Assembly (NCBI RefSeq): GCF_048564905.1
Contig: NC_133020.1
Location: 20,431,501-20,495,500 of the forward strand
Direction: 5' to 3'
Length of the DNA: 64,000 bases
Source of the DNA: Vicugna pacos
Lineage: Eukaryota > Chordata > Mammalia > Artiodactyla > Camelidae
Shown here: positions 46,255-64,000 of the stretch, in pieces
How positions within the stretch are numbered: position 1 is the stretch's first letter
Layout of the letters: the number at the start of each line of letters is the position of its first letter
Notes under the pieces: generated by a model
Told to the model about the DNA's origin: nothing
The model's input: only the letters and a program-made list of their open reading frames with translations
The model's database searches: none
Program-made: the position numbers and the translations under genes

Positions 46255-46345
46255 GACCGGGTTTAGTCGAGTCTGGCCCCAGGTGCTGTGCGACCTTGAG
46301 AAGCCACTTTGTCTCTGGTCCTCAGTTTCCCCACCCATGAAGTCA
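46255..46345 (+). repeat. MIR-type SINE fragment
   Basis: 'gtgctgtgcgaccttgagaa', 'gccactttgtctctggtcct', 'cagtttccccacccatgaag'. Confidence 0.7.
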
Positions 46346-46839
46346 GGGTATGGGCAAAAGCAGGGTGGCAAGTGGGGCTGCGGGGAGCACTGTCCTTGGA
46401 AGGGTGTGAGTGGGGAAGGACCTGTGATGGCCTAGCAGTGTCTGTCTCGGGCACAGGCCCGTAGAGACACACACGTCGTATCTGCCAAGTCCAGGGACCA
46501 TCCCGAGCCCCTCCTGCCCCGGTGCTCTGAGAGCTGAGGGACACCTTGAGAGATGGCCTCCAGGGAAGCCCAAGACAACTGCGGTGTGCGAAGGTTGCCT
46601 CCTGGCGGTTTCTCTGGTTCCTTCTCGTGGGCTCCAGGACGCTAAGCCAGCGAAGGACCCCCTCCAACAGAATGCAGACCCCAGTGTGGGTGCTCAGCTG
46701 TCACATCTGACATGGTGTGTCCCGTCGGGTTCCCTGAGTCAGGTCGCGGTGTGCACCCCACTGGCACCCTCCCAGCACAGAGACGTGCGTTCTGAGAGGA
46801 GGCCTCCCCGCGGGGGCTTCCCTCTGTGACACGTTGCAG

Positions 46840-47065
46840 TGCGTTTTATATACGATCAGATGGTGGAGTCCAGGAAGGCCACCTCCTTTGCAGACAAGAC
46901 GGTGTGTTCCAACAGGCACGGCAGGCCGGTGGCACCAGCTCTAGGCCACCACAGAGCTTCTCAGCGGGACTGTGGGAGGGGCAGAGGCGAAGGCTGTCCA
47001 CTGGGGGTGGAGGGGGCCCTGACCCAGGCTCCTGGCTCAGCAGCCACCCGGCTTCCCGCCACATC
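46840..47065 (-). other. SLC6A12: Probable SLC6A12 3' UTR (proximal part)
   Basis: It follows the TAG stop. A TATAAA variant polyadenylation motif lies on the - strand at 46845-46850. Human SLC6A12 has a longer 3' UTR in my memory, so the true end may be further left. Confidence 0.35.
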
Positions 47066-63123
<16,058 letters not shown>

Positions 63124-63170
63124 AGCCGTGGCTGGACTGGGAGGCCGCAGGACGCCGAGGGGGACACAGC

Positions 63171-64000
63171 CTGCGGGGAGGACAGGGAATGAGCTGGCCG
63201 CCCCGCCATCCCTGCCCTCTCCATCCTAGTCTTTCCCGATGTCTGAACGTCTCTTTCATGTTTAATGTCGCTGCTGGACTGTTGATTTTCTTCCAGACTC
63301 CTCCATGACATTTACACCTAAAGTTACACTTTGCTCTCAGGACTCTGAGGACAACTAGGGAGGAAGCCTTAGCTTGCCCATTTTGCAGATGGGAAAATCC
63401 AGGCTGTGACAGATGCAGTGGGCTGCCTGAGCCCTTGGGAGTCCACTGGGATTAAAGCCCAGGCTTGGGGACTTTTATCCCAAATCCTTTTTGGTCTTTA
63501 CAGCCAGTCGTCATCGCCACTGGCCCGTCTGCCCCAGCTCCTCAGTGTCCAGTGTGTGGCACCTGCCCAGCCTCTGGCCTCCAGGACAGAGGGATCAAAA
63601 GCTACCAGGGTGTCAGGAGATCAAGGGGCAGGTGAGACCAGGTGGCTGCATGGTCTTCCCCGAGCCGGGCTGGCTGCGTGCTCATCCCTGCGCCTGGTGA
63701 TCGGTCCCCCTAGGGTAAACGTGGGAGGCCGCAGGCTCTGGGCACCTGATTGGGAGGGGAGCGGAGGATAGGGCCAGGGGCCAGGGCCAGAGCCAGGGCA
63801 GGCCTTCGAGGGAAGTCTGGTTCCTTTCCTCTCGGTCTTACTTCTGACCTGAGAGCAGGCGGAGGTCCTAGTGGCAGAAAGGGACACCAGAGGGATCCTC
63901 ACTTGAGTGGTCCCCTCTGGATCTGAGTGGTCCCCTCCAGGGAGACCCAGAAGTGACTGCCGATCACGGCAGGTCACTGCCCTTCCCGACTCCCTGACCT
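63171..64000 (-). other. SLC6A12 5' non-coding intron (to window end)
   Basis: Upstream of the first coding exon. A MIR-like piece lies at 63370-63465 ('tttgcagatgggaaaatcca'), with a short direct repeat 'gagtggtcccctc' at about 63905-63938. No promoter, CpG island or 5' UTR exon could be identified. Confidence 0.7.

Larger units (their letters stand above)
42756..46839. other. Intergenic region, right part
   Basis: GC-rich sequence without a recognisable gene. It includes an LTR-like ancient repeat (43611-44035), an alternating purine-pyrimidine tract (44582-44622) and a MIR-like piece (46255-46345). The 3' end of the SLC6A12 transcript may extend into this interval. Confidence 0.7.

Noticed and set aside
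63171-64000. SLC6A12 promoter with tonicity-responsive (TonE) sites
   Set aside because: No TGGAAA-type TonE consensus was found on either strand, and the acceptor at the first coding exon shows the promoter lies further upstream.

Overview
This is a gene-bearing segment of a mammalian nuclear genome. It holds the 3' three-quarters of IQSEC3 on the + strand and essentially the whole coding region of SLC6A12 on the - strand, arranged tail to tail. That is the same order and orientation as I know from human 12p13.33. The lineage is probably a camelid. Three copies of a tRNA-derived SINE with the camelid-type head (around 57292-57407, 61412-61562 and 61575-61690) and an artiodactyl-type LINE-1 3' tail (60681-60880) support this. 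No Alu, B1/B2 or ruminant Bov SINE was seen. The species call is inference from remembered repeat types.

Layout: positions 1-2839 are intron. IQSEC3 follows as eleven GT-AG exons from 2840 to a stop at 33793. They give 883 residues: IQ motif, acidic linker, Sec7 domain with its glutamic finger, PH domain and a proline-rich tail ending in -SLV. The first part of the protein (about 300 residues in human) lies upstream of the window. A long 3' UTR probably runs to about 37000. From there to about 46840 is intergenic sequence. It contains a LINE-1 ORF2 fragment (40905-42755) split by a solo LTR (41405-41985) that carries a regularly spaced CCAAT array. SLC6A12 runs leftward from 63170 to its stop at 47066: fourteen coding exons, 607 residues, ending in the PDZ ligand -KETHL. 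The last 830 bases are probably its 5' non-coding intron.

The two genes do not work in one pathway, but both bear on inhibitory signalling. IQSEC3 is an ARF exchange factor of inhibitory synapses. SLC6A12 (BGT-1) is a Na+/Cl- coupled betaine and GABA transporter that is also a renal osmolyte carrier.

Introns hold mostly ancient L2 and MIR fragments, a MER5A-type element, microsatellites, a 41-bp minisatellite (57903-58200) and GT-rich degenerate repeats. The most striking small-scale structure is a 32-bp tandem duplication that copies an IQSEC3 exon end together with its 5' splice site (19279-19342). No microbial-type systems, CRISPR arrays or true tRNA or rRNA genes were found. All boundaries come from reading splice signals and matching remembered human proteins; no alignment was run.
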